The translations under genes and the position numbers were made by a program. Positions 23,208 to 32,004 of a stretch of DNA of 39,248 nt are shown piece after piece. Below the pieces are notes generated by a model that saw nothing but the letters and a program-made list of their open reading frames with translations, made no database searches and had not been told where the DNA came from. The stretch comes from a virus, in IMG/VR virus record IMGVR_UViG_3300033141_005605, positions 1 through 39,248 of that record; one strand, given 5' to 3'. Positions within the stretch are counted from its first letter, which is position 1. Each line of letters starts with the position of its first letter.

Positions 23208-24038
23208 TCACCCCTTATTGAGGAGCCTTACCTTGGCCAAGTCCGCCCAGGGTATCGCGTCGAACTTCTTGGCCGCATACGCTTTCGTGTCGCCGTCGGC
23301 AACCCATTCCCCTTCGTCGCGATACCGGTTCCCGACCAGGTTGCCGTCATCGTCGATGACCTGCACTTTCCGGACCTTGAACACGTACTTTTGAACCTTC
23401 GTGTACTCGTTCCATCCGTCTGGGTTGTATTCCAACAGCACGTCGTACAGCATGATGTCCGGCGAAGTGGTCGACCAGGTCCAATGAAGCCCCGCCATTC
23501 GCAACCGACCTGCCCGAGCGCCGAACATCTCGTGGCTGCAGACGGTATCGACCTTGGGATAAAGGTCTTGGTAAATGGCCGTGGAGGCCGCCCATCGAAG
23601 GCGCAACCGTACCCGCCCCGCCCAAACGTAAGGGTCGCCGCTGACGACGCGCCAGAGTTTCCCTTCCTCTTCGTGATGAACGTATTTCCCGTTCTTGTCC
23701 TTGACGAGGCGGACCTGCTCTTCGGTCGTCTCGCCGAGAAGGATACCGTATCCTGGACGCCGTTCCAGGGTCTCCGAGATTGTGGGTTCAGAGTAAACCG
23801 CTTCGACGATACGACTCTGCTGGACGCTATCCATCCACGTCCGGCGATGCCGCAAAAGCGGCCTGAACCTGCCGTAGGTTCCAGGAGCGGCGGCATACGC
23901 CGGCAACGCCTTTTCGATGGCGGCGTGCGTCGTTTTCGCGGGCACGTCCCATCGGTAAATCACCGTGGAACCGAGTTCCGCGTCGTCGCGCCATTCGCGC
24001 GAATCGTGCCGCTCCGTCCAGTTCGCCGGAATCCCCAT
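23208..24038 (-). CDS. unknown structural-region protein (276 aa)
   Basis: The ATG at 24038 overlaps the upstream stop (TGATG). Length and beta content (STVIYRWDVP, RVRLRLRWAASTAIYQ, MLYDVLLEYNPDGWNEYTKVQKYVFKVRKVQVIDDDGNLVGN) fit a tail or neck component located after the adaptor. It has many Trp and Tyr residues and no enzyme motif. Assignment is by position only. Confidence 0.6.
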   Translation of the reverse strand: MGIPANWTERHDSREWRDDAELGSTVIYRWDVPAKTTHAAIEKALPAYAAAPGTYGRFRPLLRHRRTWMDSVQQSRIVEAVYSEPTISETLERRPGYGILLGETTEEQVRLVKDKNGKYVHHEEEGKLWRVVSGDPYVWAGRVRLRLRWAASTAIYQDLYPKVDTVCSHEMFGARAGRLRMAGLHWTWSTTSPDIMLYDVLLEYNPDGWNEYTKVQKYVFKVRKVQVIDDDGNLVGNRYRDEGEWVADGDTKAYAAKKFDAIPWADLAKVRLLNKG

Positions 24039-24301
24039 CAGGCACCTACGTATCCGGTCCGTTTCTCATATAAGACGTGCATCTCGCAAAGTACGGCCGA
24101 CCGAATCCGCCCGACCGTCGTTCCGATGACCACGTAATCCGTATCGTCGCTGGCCGTGTCGCCGCGACTCGGTACCAAGGCGTCGTATTCGCTGCGCGGG
24201 ACGAGAAAAATCCGCACCTTCCTGGTCTGCGGTTGATCCTGGACGACGTGTTCCCGCCGTCCAAACCAATATATCGTTTCCAGGGTTTCGGTCGTCGCCA
24301 T
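24038..24301 (-). CDS. small head-tail region protein (87 aa)
   Basis: ATG at 24301, just inside the spacing after the adaptor stop (24313). An in-frame TTG at 24316 would add five residues. Product MATTETLETIYWFGRREHVVQ... with beta strands (TRKVRIFLVPRSEYDALV, YVVIGTTVGRIRSAVLCEMHVLYEK). The position between adaptor and a 276-residue virion protein suggests a neck or tail-completion role. Confidence 0.6.
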   Translation of the reverse strand: MATTETLETIYWFGRREHVVQDQPQTRKVRIFLVPRSEYDALVPSRGDTASDDTDYVVIGTTVGRIRSAVLCEMHVLYEKRTGYVGA

Positions 24302-24312
24302 CAAGTACCCCG

Positions 24313-25209
24313 TCAATCGGATACGATGTTCACACTGGCCTTGAGGCGTTCGACGCTTATGACGCCTGGACGACGAACACCAACGTCAATCGGTCCGCGA
24401 TACGGCCGTTCGTGCTCGAAGGCCCGCTTGAGCAACCTTTGGAACTCTCGGCTCATGACGGCGATAGCCCCCACATCCGCCAGGTCGTGGGCGAGGCGAA
24501 TCCGCAACGCGCCGTGCAACAAGAACAACAGGCGGTCCGGCCAATCCGCGGTGTCGCCGTCGGCGGTCATCCGCGTGGCTTTCCGGTAATACGTCATCTG
24601 GACCTGCTTGGCTTCGGACGGGGCCGGATGAACGTAAATCCCCGCATCGTCGCCGCGGACAATCACGGCGTCCGACGGGCTGCTCGTCGTCCCCGTATGG
24701 GCCATCCGGTCCGATAGCCATTCTTCCAGGGAATAATCGAGGTTGACATCGCGTTCGTCCTCGAGGACCATCGCGCCCGGTTGCCCGAAATCGCTCGGCA
24801 AGTCGTAGGCGACGTACCGGACGGCATACGTGCCGCTGGCGTTGGTCGCTCCGACGTAAGCCTGCGCAAGCGTCAAGGTTTCCTGGCTGGAATCCGACGA
24901 AACGCTGCTGATACGGTACACGCGGCCGTCCGGTCCGAGAAACTCCTGACCCGCCATGTCGTCGGAGATGTCGGCTCCGCTGGTGGTGACCGTCGCGCTG
25001 CCGTTCGTCACGCCCACTGTACCGGTCGAATAGGGGGCTTTCAGGGCGAACGCATGGATTTTCCGTCGCATCGGCCAGCGATATTCGGCGTCCAACTGGT
25101 CGATGGTATCGTTGATGAAATCCGTGAGCGCCGTCAGGCCGTCGGCGGAAGAGTCCAACCACCCGTTATGCTGGGCGTAAGTCTTGAGTTGCGACAAGGT
25201 TTTACTCAT
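24313..25209 (-). CDS. head-tail adaptor (connector) protein
   Basis: 298 residues from ATG at 25209. Helical N-terminus (LSQLKTYAQHNGWLDSSADGLTALTDFINDTIDQLDAEYRWPMRR), then YSTGTVGVTNGSATVTTSGA, DDMAGQEFLGPDGRVYRISS, and AYDLPSDFGQPGAM. This order (I.DT...L....W.W, then a beta insert with STGTV.VTNGSATVT, then LPSDF) recurs in phage adaptor or neck proteins downstream of the capsid gene. A C-terminal helical domain follows (MSREFQRLLKRAFEHERPYRGPIDVG). It would bind the portal ring and complete the head. Confidence 0.75.
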   Translation of the reverse strand: MSKTLSQLKTYAQHNGWLDSSADGLTALTDFINDTIDQLDAEYRWPMRRKIHAFALKAPYSTGTVGVTNGSATVTTSGADISDDMAGQEFLGPDGRVYRISSVSSDSSQETLTLAQAYVGATNASGTYAVRYVAYDLPSDFGQPGAMVLEDERDVNLDYSLEEWLSDRMAHTGTTSSPSDAVIVRGDDAGIYVHPAPSEAKQVQMTYYRKATRMTADGDTADWPDRLLFLLHGALRIRLAHDLADVGAIAVMSREFQRLLKRAFEHERPYRGPIDVGVRRPGVISVERLKASVNIVSD

Positions 25210-25474
25210 GGCGCTTGCCCTTCACCGACTTCGGCCCTTCTCGGAGAGACGCGTTGATGTTGCGGACGAACTCCGATTCCATCGCGCCCGGAATACCCCG
25301 CGCGGCGCAGGCGGCGTCGATTTCCTTGGCGCTTTTCCAGCCGTCCGGCGGCCTGGGTACGCACGGAACCTGAATGTCACGGTCGTTGAACCGCCCTTTG
25401 GCGGTGCCGTGGATGCCGGGGGCCCGGCCGAGACGCAGGCATTCCGCCAGGCCCCCATGCTTCCGCTTGCTCAT
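25202..25474 (-). CDS. small unknown protein between decoration and adaptor genes (90 aa)
   Basis: ATG at 25474 (MSKRKHGGLAECLRLGRAPG); the stop overlaps the adaptor start by eight bases. It is basic, with VPCVPRPPDGWKSAKEIDAACAARGIPGAMESEFVRNINASLREG. No family is recognised. The conserved packing on both sides and balanced codon use support it as a real gene. Confidence 0.6.
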   Translation of the reverse strand: MSKRKHGGLAECLRLGRAPGIHGTAKGRFNDRDIQVPCVPRPPDGWKSAKEIDAACAARGIPGAMESEFVRNINASLREGPKSVKGKRHE

Positions 25475-25487
25475 GGTGCCGTCCACC

Positions 25488-26057
25488 CTACAACGTCACG
25501 GCGATGCGCCACGGGATGGAGAGGAACACCTTGCCCGCTGCCATGACGTTGCTGCTGTTGTCGTCGGCCAACGCCACGCCGTGCGGGGCCAGGTTGTAAG
25601 CCTCGAACGTCACGGCGGCCGATGACGTACCGCTCTCGCTGATGCCCGCCTCGTTGACCCATTTGCCGTCGGTCGTCGACGGGAAAATGAGGTCTTGCGC
25701 CGAGGTGTTCGCGGTCATCGTCATCGTCGGCAGACTCAAGCCGTATTGCTGAATCCAGACGTAATACGTCGTCGAGGATGCGTCCAGCGTTCCGCCGTAC
25801 GCCAGCGCGCCGAGCGTCAGATGTTGCCCCAGCGCCCCCGTGCCGTTCTCGTCGTACTCGACCGTGCCGTCCGGAACGCCGCTCGACTGGTACAGCGACA
25901 ACGGCGCCCCCTGAATCGCCACGTTCACGTCGAGTTTGACGTAAATGGCCGAGACGTACCCGAACGTGGCGTGCGGCGCCACGCAGACTTCACCCAGACG
26001 GTGAATCTGGGTCGTACCGTACTCCTGCACCTGACTGGTGCCGTCGAACTTCAACAT
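25488..26057 (-). CDS. probable capsid decoration / head-stabilising protein (189 aa)
   Basis: ATG at 26057 behind AAAGGAG, immediately downstream of the major capsid gene. The sequence is beta-rich and contains no charged helix (TFGYVSAIYVKLDVNVAIQGAPLSLY, TYYVWIQQYGLSLPTMTMTANTSAQDLIFPST, AAGKVFLSIPWRIAVTL). Its size, location and composition fit a head-decoration or trimeric surface protein. This is inference from context; no motif is decisive. Confidence 0.6.
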   Translation of the reverse strand: MLKFDGTSQVQEYGTTQIHRLGEVCVAPHATFGYVSAIYVKLDVNVAIQGAPLSLYQSSGVPDGTVEYDENGTGALGQHLTLGALAYGGTLDASSTTYYVWIQQYGLSLPTMTMTANTSAQDLIFPSTTDGKWVNEAGISESGTSSAAVTFEAYNLAPHGVALADDNSSNVMAAGKVFLSIPWRIAVTL

Positions 26058-26076
26058 GGGTAGGCTCCTTTTGCTA

Positions 26077-27165
26077 TTAGGTGTACGCGAGGCCGAAGTA
26101 CATGGGGGCTTCGACGCCGAAACAGAACACGCCGGTCTTGAAAACGCCGATGTCGGCGCTGAGCCACGGCTGCTCTTCCATCGTAATCGCCTTGATGAAC
26201 CCCTCGCGCTTGCTCTGGCTCGTGGCGATGAACATCTTGTTGGAGTGACCGAACATGATTTCGTCGGTCGCCCCGCCCTCGATGCTGCCGGTGTCGCCGC
26301 CGTAGTTCTCGTCCCAGAACAGCGTCACGCCGTCGATGACCATGTTGTCGAACCCATCCTCGAACAAGTTGGCGTTGATGGGCCGCCGGCCGCCGTTGAC
26401 GTTGAACGACAGGTTCGATTCGATGTAGTTCGAGACGTACAGCCACGCCGACGGGTCCATGGCGCCGAAATCCGGCCGCAAATACCGGCCGCCGCCGCCA
26501 GGATTGGACGAAGCCGACAACTGGACCTTCATGTACGAAACGATGGGGAACAGATTGGCCGCGATGGATGCCGTGTCGTAATCCCAGTTGCGCGGCCGCC
26601 AATAGTCGCGCGTGCCCGCCGTGGCGGACAAGGCGATACCGGCGTACTCGGTCTGGGCCGCGGCGCTCGTGGCGCCGAACATCGACAGCCCGCCGTTCTG
26701 GTTCGTCTCGTTCTCGTTCCAGGGAATCGCCGCCAACTCGGCGTAGATGGCGTCCTGGGCGTCCCGACAACGCCGTTCCCAGATGTTGTCCAGTTTGGTC
26801 TCGTCGTTCTTGTTCAACGCCTTGTCGCGGGCCGACAACATCACGGTATGTTCGACGTTGTAGTACTGAATGGTGGCCTTCGCCAGCAGGTTCGGCTCGC
26901 TGAACTCGCGAGTCGCGGCTTCGTCGCGGTTGACCGTCGCGGTGCTTCGCGTGCTGACGATTTCCCACGAATACTCGAGACCACCAGCGTCCCACTCGAC
27001 GTTTCGCCACCGCGTACCGGTGATGCCGGATTGCCGCGCGCTTCGGTCGAGTCCAATCGTCATGACTCTCAATAGCGGCGAAATCAGACTCACGCCGTTG
27101 GCGATGGCCGGGCGAAACTTCGTCTGCATACTGCGGATTCGCGCCAGTTCTCTTGAAGTTGCCAT
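26077..27165 (-). CDS. major capsid protein
   Basis: 362 residues from ATG at 27165 with GGAGG eleven bases upstream, directly after the scaffold gene. The features fit an HK97-fold capsid of the F-protein/P22-like kind. There is a helical N-terminal arm (SRELARIRSMQTKF), a central DKALNKNDETKLDNIWERRCRDAQDAIYAELAAIPW helix (like the spine helix), and Gly/Asn-rich P-domain stretches (SNPGGGGRYLRPDFG, FDNMVIDGVTLFWDENYGGDTG). The C-terminal strand is SADIGVFKTGVFCFGVEAPMYF. Order portal-scaffold-capsid-decoration-adaptor makes the call solid. Confidence 0.85.
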   Translation of the reverse strand: MATSRELARIRSMQTKFRPAIANGVSLISPLLRVMTIGLDRSARQSGITGTRWRNVEWDAGGLEYSWEIVSTRSTATVNRDEAATREFSEPNLLAKATIQYYNVEHTVMLSARDKALNKNDETKLDNIWERRCRDAQDAIYAELAAIPWNENETNQNGGLSMFGATSAAAQTEYAGIALSATAGTRDYWRPRNWDYDTASIAANLFPIVSYMKVQLSASSNPGGGGRYLRPDFGAMDPSAWLYVSNYIESNLSFNVNGGRRPINANLFEDGFDNMVIDGVTLFWDENYGGDTGSIEGGATDEIMFGHSNKMFIATSQSKREGFIKAITMEEQPWLSADIGVFKTGVFCFGVEAPMYFGLAYT

Positions 27166-27171
27166 TCTCGT

Positions 27172-28296
27172 TTAGTCCTCCAGTTCGTCAATCCCGAACG
27201 CGGTTATCTCCGGGTCGGTCTTGGCGGGGGTCGTCATCGGTTTACGGGCAATACCGCTCGTCTTGCGGACGCGCTCCGCCGCGCGTTCGCCAGCCGAACG
27301 ATTCCATTCCTGCCGCTGACGGCGAAGGTCCAGAAACTCCTCCGCCTCGTCGTAAGAAAGACCACGCGCCATCAAATCGACCATCGACTGGTACTGGCCC
27401 GCGTCTCTCTCTTTCACTTCGGTCAACCGATACAGGGTTTCCAGGGGATACGTGTCGTCCACTCGGCAATCCACGCCGAGTTCCAGACCGACCTCGTAGA
27501 GTTGCTTGGCTTTCGGCGTACCCGCGGCCGCGTCAGGATGGGCCTTGACGAACTCGCGATATTCGCGGTCCATCTCGGCCCGTCGCGGTTCTTCGCGGAT
27601 TTCGGCCAATCGCCGTTCCATCGCCTCCATGACGGCTTGCCGTTCGGCCGCCATCACCTCGGCCAACGCCGCGTCGGGCGCTTCCTCGAACTTCTCGATG
27701 AACGCTCGACGCTGTTCGTCGGTCCAGGATGACGGCGGTTGTCCGTCGGTGTCGCTCGTCGCCTTCTCTGCGCCTTCTTCGGCGTCGCCCTGGGTTCCCT
27801 GCTGGGCGTACCAGCGGCGAAGCAGCCCCAACTCCTGCGCCTGTCGATTCATCAGCGCTTGAAGATGCCGGTCCTGCTCGACCTTCAACTTCAACGCCTC
27901 TTCGACGCTGGAGCAGTGCTTGAACTTCTCCGCATCCAGTCCGAACTCGGTCGGGTCGAACTCCGCGGCCTTGTCCTGTCGGTCGGCTTCCTCGTCCGAT
28001 TCGGTTTCAGCGTCGGCGGGCGCCGTCTCGTCGTCGCCCGCTTCGGCTTCGGCGGATTCGGGCGCCGTCTCGTCGCCGTCCGCCCCGTCGGCCGTCTCGC
28101 CTTCCTCGGGGGCCGCGTTCGCCTCCGATTCGGTCCCGTCGGATGCCGTTGTCGACGTTTCGTCCGCCGGCGGCTCCTCCGACTCGATTTCGGACGTATC
28201 TTCGACGTCCGGCCCGTGCGGCAGGTCCTCCAGGCCGAACGCCACGTCCTCGTTCGCATTTCGACCGGCGCTCGTCGCGTTATCGGTCATCGGCAT
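27172..28296 (-). CDS. capsid scaffolding protein
   Basis: 374 residues from ATG at 28296 behind AAGGAGA (a second ATG at 28290). Residues ~10-125 are extremely acidic and low in complexity (Glu, Asp, Ala, Thr). The rest is long helices and coiled coil (SVEEALKLKVEQDRHLQALMNRQAQELGLLRRW, AERQAVMEAMERRLAEIREEPRRAEMDREYREFVKAHPDAAAG). This two-part build is characteristic of scaffolds of podo- and siphoviruses. It lies seven bases upstream of the capsid gene. Confidence 0.85.
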   Translation of the reverse strand: MPMTDNATSAGRNANEDVAFGLEDLPHGPDVEDTSEIESEEPPADETSTTASDGTESEANAAPEEGETADGADGDETAPESAEAEAGDDETAPADAETESDEEADRQDKAAEFDPTEFGLDAEKFKHCSSVEEALKLKVEQDRHLQALMNRQAQELGLLRRWYAQQGTQGDAEEGAEKATSDTDGQPPSSWTDEQRRAFIEKFEEAPDAALAEVMAAERQAVMEAMERRLAEIREEPRRAEMDREYREFVKAHPDAAAGTPKAKQLYEVGLELGVDCRVDDTYPLETLYRLTEVKERDAGQYQSMVDLMARGLSYDEAEEFLDLRRQRQEWNRSAGERAAERVRKTSGIARKPMTTPAKTDPEITAFGIDELED

Positions 28297-28369
28297 GATA
28301 CGTCTCCTTCTCGCTCCTATGCGTTCCGGCCCGTCCCCGTGACGGGTTCTCGGAGAATGTCTCGCCCCG

Positions 28370-28408
28370 GCGCAAGAAATAAAGCCCGACCCCGCTAGCG
28401 GTCGGGCT
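28370..28408 (-). terminator. intrinsic terminator between packaging and capsid genes
   Basis: Nine-base perfect stem AGCCCGACC (28383-28391) / GGTCGGGCT (28400-28408) with an eight-base loop. On the minus strand it is followed by TTTATTTCTT. It would stop or attenuate leftward transcription from the packaging genes before scaffold. No clear new promoter was seen between it and 28296, so partial read-through is likely. Confidence 0.75.
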
Positions 28409-28472
28409 CCATTCTTCGCGGCATCGAGGAGGATCAGGCCTCGGCGCCGGGGCTATTCATTTGTCCGGACCT

Positions 28473-28661
28473 CTAGGTTCCCAACGCCGCGCGACCGCCA
28501 CGGCGGCTTTTCGCGGCGTTCTGCATCTTCTTCTTCGTGCATCCCATGACGGCTCGGAAATCGTCGCCGTAAGTCTCCCGACATCCACGCCAAAAGGATT
28601 CGGCTTTCGCCATGGGTACGCCGTATCGTTTCGCCATCGAACGCAGTGCTGGAAGCGGCAT
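28473..28661 (-). CDS. small basic protein (62 aa)
   Basis: The ATG at 28661 overlaps the upstream stop (TGATG). Product MPLPALRSMAKRYGVPMAKA..., then ESFWRGCRETYGDDFRAVMGCTKKKMQ and a basic tail. It resembles the short helical 'LP.LRK.AK..G....KAE..W' proteins often placed after portal genes in phages; their role is unknown. It may bind nucleic acid or capsid. The terminator follows 65 bases downstream. Confidence 0.65.
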   Translation of the reverse strand: MPLPALRSMAKRYGVPMAKAESFWRGCRETYGDDFRAVMGCTKKKMQNAAKSRRGGRAALGT

Positions 28662-29029
28662 CACCGACTCCTAATCCGTATCCGCCTTTTTTCCCGTTCC
28701 TGACGAATCGCATTTTCCAGCGGCTCTTTGGCCGCCTTGCCTCGACGGCGGTTGCACAGGTCAATGTCGCGGTCGTCGGCGAACACGACGCCGTCGGATT
28801 CCATGCGGGCGATGTCGTGGCGCGTCTCCAAACGATACCCCGCTAACCGGCCCAGACGTTTGACGTGCGGGCTGATGCTCGTGTCCGTCACCAACGCCGG
28901 AGTCGACGGAACGCGCCGGGCCGCCCGGGCGCCGCAGACGCGACAACGACAAACCGACGGCGCGTGCATCCGCTCGACGGTCTCGTATCGCTCGCCGCAG
29001 ACGCTGCATTGTCGGTCATACCGCGGCAT
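28661..29029 (-). CDS. FmdB-type zinc-ribbon protein (122 aa)
   Basis: ATG at 29029 behind GGAGGCGGCCC, overlapping the last 14 bases of the portal gene. The N-terminus MPRYDRQCSVCGERYETVERM, then CRCRVCGARAARR, is the FmdB ribbon (CxxC...CxxC). The remainder is basic and helical (GRLAGYRLETRHDIARMESDG, KAAKEPLENAIRQEREKRRIRIRSR). A second, different FmdB-like gene precedes the terminase ATPase. Probably a virion-assembly or DNA-contact accessory; function unproven. Confidence 0.75.
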   Translation of the reverse strand: MPRYDRQCSVCGERYETVERMHAPSVCRCRVCGARAARRVPSTPALVTDTSISPHVKRLGRLAGYRLETRHDIARMESDGVVFADDRDIDLCNRRRGKAAKEPLENAIRQEREKRRIRIRSR

Positions 29030-31004
29030 GGGCCGCCTCCATCCCTTCGACCGCGCCGACCGGTTCGGGCGGCAGTTCCACTTCCGGTATACGCGGTACC
29101 AGGTGCGAGAAATCTTCCAGGTCCATCAGTTCCAGAACCTTCTCGACGGCGTCCCGATAAGCCTGGAAATCCCCCGTCTGCTGGACCAACGGCATAATCA
29201 GTTCCGACAACACCTGCCTGAACTGATGGGCGCGTTCGATTTTCTGCCGCCGTTGCGTGCTGCCGTGCTCGACTCCGACGTGAATCTCACGGAGCAACAC
29301 GTCAATCGGCTGATTCCCCGACCAATACGCCGCCAAATCCGGCCCCACGATGGCCTCGACGCCGAGACATTCAATCTCGCCGTCCATCAACGCCAGTTTC
29401 TGCGACACTGATTCCCACGGCCCTTCCTCTTCGACCAGCGCGGGGCCGTAAATCTCCATGCCCGTCTCGTCCCGCCCGACGACCTGGCCGTTCGGGTCGA
29501 TGTATTCCACGGTCGTCCACCGCGGCAACACCTTGTGGGCCATCTGCATGGTCTTTCGGGCAATCTGCAACTGGAACCGCTCGTACTCGCGCATCCGCCG
29601 TTCCAACTTGGCCGTGGCGCTGTCGATGCGCGTGCTGATGCTCGTGGCCGTTTCGTTCCCCACCGAGTCCGGTTCGCCGGAACGCATAATCTCCGGAATC
29701 ATGCTGATACGGTCGTAGGTCTGCTGAACGTGCTCGATGTATTCTAAATCCTGTCGCTCAATCGTGCCGTAATCCACCGGAACGATGAGGGGTTTTCCGT
29801 CAGGCGTCAACGCGTTCATGAATACCTGTACGCGGTCGCTGGACATCATCTGCGCAACCTGGTGTTCGTCGTACCCGCATCCCGACGTTGCCAGAAACTT
29901 CGGCGGATTCCGCAACGCCGCCCGCGTGTGCAGGTCCGTCAACGCCGTCTCGTGGTCGGCTAGAATGCGTTTCTCGTGCTGATAATCCGTGAACCCATAA
30001 ATCGTATCGTGGCTCCGGTTGTACTGCAGAATCGTCACGGGCCATTCCCCGTAATCCAACAAGTACGGGGCAGGCCAGTCCGGCACGTCGTCGAGCGGCT
30101 CGTCCAACCCTTCCACCAACCGGACGTATCGCCGCGGTTCGTTCATCGCGAAACGGTCGCGGAACCGCGACCATTGCGGTTTGCCTTCCGGCCCCGAATC
30201 TTCCGGCCGCGGGTCGGTGTCGTACAAGGCGTATTCGTTGCGGAGATACAGGTGCCACACGCGACATCGGGCCACGGTATCCTTGACGTCGGCCATCGCC
30301 CGTTCGCGGTCGAAATCGACGTTGCCGACGGCCTCGGTTTCACCGTCGTCCGTTTCGGCCCGTTGAGATTGTCGCGCCGACTCGGCCGCTTTCGCCAGTT
30401 CCGACAACGGCCGACCGGTTTCCCGCGCCAGAAGTTCCGCCGATTCGTATTCGCAGACTGCCACCCATCCGGCATCTTCCAGGCGAGAAGAAAGACCGTC
30501 GAACCGGACGTGTTCCGGCGGCAGACGTTGAATCGTCGGCAATCCGCGCTTGTGGTCCCAGCGATGCCAGATGACGCCCAGGTTCACCAAGTCCGCGTCG
30601 TGCCGCGCGTCGCGAATCTCCTTGGCGAAATCCTGTTCCTCGAAAATGTACTGGTACAACTCTTCGTCGCATTCGGCCGCCCCCGCCACGCGCGGGTTGT
30701 CGGCGTGCGCTCCCTTGGCCTGAAAATGCACGGTCGCCGGCTGCTGGTCCAGAAACGCCGCCTGCGTGTCAATCTTCGTCCGGAACAGGTTCGCCCGCGG
30801 CGGTAAAGGGTCGTCCGCTTTCCCTGCGTAAGCCTCGCGCGCTTCACGCCACGCTTTCCGCGGTATGGGCGTGGCCGTCTTGATGAGCGAGAAGAAATGA
30901 CGCGCCCGGTCGCGCATCCGTTTCGGGTCGTCGGAAGCGCCGCCCGCCGCGGGAATCGTCCGCGCCCAAGGTCGTCGTCCGGCTGCCGTCGTCTCTTTCG
31001 CCAT
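29016..31004 (-). CDS. portal protein (P22-like)
   Basis: 662 residues from ATG at 31004 behind GAGGTGAACGG. The N-terminal helical region (RMRDRARHFFSLIKTATPIPRKAWREAREAYAG) and PPRANLFRTKIDTQAAFLDQQPATVHF lead into the stem/crown core. There, WHRWDHKRGLPTIQRLPPEHVRFDG, LEYIEHVQQTYDRISMIPEIMRSGEPDSVGNETATSI and a long helix (RIDSATAKLERRMREYERFQLQIARKTMQMAHKVL) follow the large-portal pattern. The size and the position between terminase nuclease and scaffold genes agree. It forms the dodecameric DNA channel at one capsid vertex. Confidence 0.85.
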   Translation of the reverse strand: MAKETTAAGRRPWARTIPAAGGASDDPKRMRDRARHFFSLIKTATPIPRKAWREAREAYAGKADDPLPPRANLFRTKIDTQAAFLDQQPATVHFQAKGAHADNPRVAGAAECDEELYQYIFEEQDFAKEIRDARHDADLVNLGVIWHRWDHKRGLPTIQRLPPEHVRFDGLSSRLEDAGWVAVCEYESAELLARETGRPLSELAKAAESARQSQRAETDDGETEAVGNVDFDRERAMADVKDTVARCRVWHLYLRNEYALYDTDPRPEDSGPEGKPQWSRFRDRFAMNEPRRYVRLVEGLDEPLDDVPDWPAPYLLDYGEWPVTILQYNRSHDTIYGFTDYQHEKRILADHETALTDLHTRAALRNPPKFLATSGCGYDEHQVAQMMSSDRVQVFMNALTPDGKPLIVPVDYGTIERQDLEYIEHVQQTYDRISMIPEIMRSGEPDSVGNETATSISTRIDSATAKLERRMREYERFQLQIARKTMQMAHKVLPRWTTVEYIDPNGQVVGRDETGMEIYGPALVEEEGPWESVSQKLALMDGEIECLGVEAIVGPDLAAYWSGNQPIDVLLREIHVGVEHGSTQRRQKIERAHQFRQVLSELIMPLVQQTGDFQAYRDAVEKVLELMDLEDFSHLVPRIPEVELPPEPVGAVEGMEAAHAAV

Positions 31005-31008
31005 CCGT

Positions 31009-32004
31009 TCACCTCATCCGCGCCGGCACGGCCTTCGCCCTGCCGTATTGCCCCAAAGCCAGGTCCGCGGGCCGAATCGCCTGCCTGGCCCGACGTTGCC
31101 ATACCACGCTGGGCGTCTGACACAAGTATCGAACCACGTCCGGACCGTCTTTGTCCCTGTCCTCGATCCTCTCCGGCCCTGGAACCTGTCCCCCCACGTC
31201 TTTCCATCGCAGGTTCGCGCACTGCTCGAACAGGCTCTGCGAACCGTCGGCACATTCCGGATGAAACCAGACGGCCGGATGGGCCGCCAACCGTTCCAAC
31301 GCGCTTCGCGTGAGCGACGCCGGAAGTTTCGGATGAACACGATACCCGTTCCAGATACTCCACCTGGCCAACGCCGCCATGAACGCCTGCGTCAACCAAT
31401 CGTATCCCGTCCGGCTATTGTCCGCTCGAACCAGCGGCAACCCGTTTTCCGCGTAGATTTCCGCCGGCGTCCGCGCGTCCGTCTTGCTCCGTTGCCACGC
31501 CGCGGGGTCCGCCACCGTCGCCGCGATGGATTCGTCCGCCGGCGTCGCCTGGAGAATGTTCCACGCATTGACCGCCGCGGGCAGGTCCGTCGCGTAATAT
31601 TGCCGATAGAAATACCGGTCCCCCGCCTCGTGCCGACCGCGACCCCGATGAATCGCCATCCAGGCACAACACGTCGGATGACGCGTGCCAGGGTCCAAGC
31701 CGCGGTACAACGTCCAATCGTCCGTCAACAACTCGCGATACGGTTTCCGCCACACGTGGACCTCACGGTCCAACATCGGCCAGACCGGCGAACCCCCGCG
31801 GACGAGTTCAATCTCCATCTCGCGTTGCCACGCGACCGTATGCCGACCGCCGTACAACATGGACCGCTCGTCCGCCCACGCCTCGTCGTGGTCAGGGTCG
31901 TCGCGCCAGTGAATCGGTACCACGACGAACCCCGTGGCCAGTCGCCGCACGGGTTCACGCAACCCTTCCGGCCGCTCGATGACTTTGCCCGCAATGGCCA
32001 GCAT
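31009..32004 (-). CDS. terminase large subunit, separate nuclease half
   Basis: 331 residues from ATG at 32004, overlapping the upstream stop (TGATG). Residues ~26-50 (FVVVPIHWRDDPDHDEAWADE) and ~60-85 match the segment that follows the ATPase in ordinary large terminases. YRGLDPGTRHPTCCAW (D104) is the first RNase H-fold nuclease strand, LVRADNSRTGYDW a middle acidic motif, and KDGPDVVRYLCQ the C-terminal acidic helix. No ATPase motif is present; that part is encoded at 33955-34749. Together they make one complete TerL in two chains. It would cut concatemers during headful packaging. Confidence 0.8.
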   Translation of the reverse strand: MLAIAGKVIERPEGLREPVRRLATGFVVVPIHWRDDPDHDEAWADERSMLYGGRHTVAWQREMEIELVRGGSPVWPMLDREVHVWRKPYRELLTDDWTLYRGLDPGTRHPTCCAWMAIHRGRGRHEAGDRYFYRQYYATDLPAAVNAWNILQATPADESIAATVADPAAWQRSKTDARTPAEIYAENGLPLVRADNSRTGYDWLTQAFMAALARWSIWNGYRVHPKLPASLTRSALERLAAHPAVWFHPECADGSQSLFEQCANLRWKDVGGQVPGPERIEDRDKDGPDVVRYLCQTPSVVWQRRARQAIRPADLALGQYGRAKAVPARMR

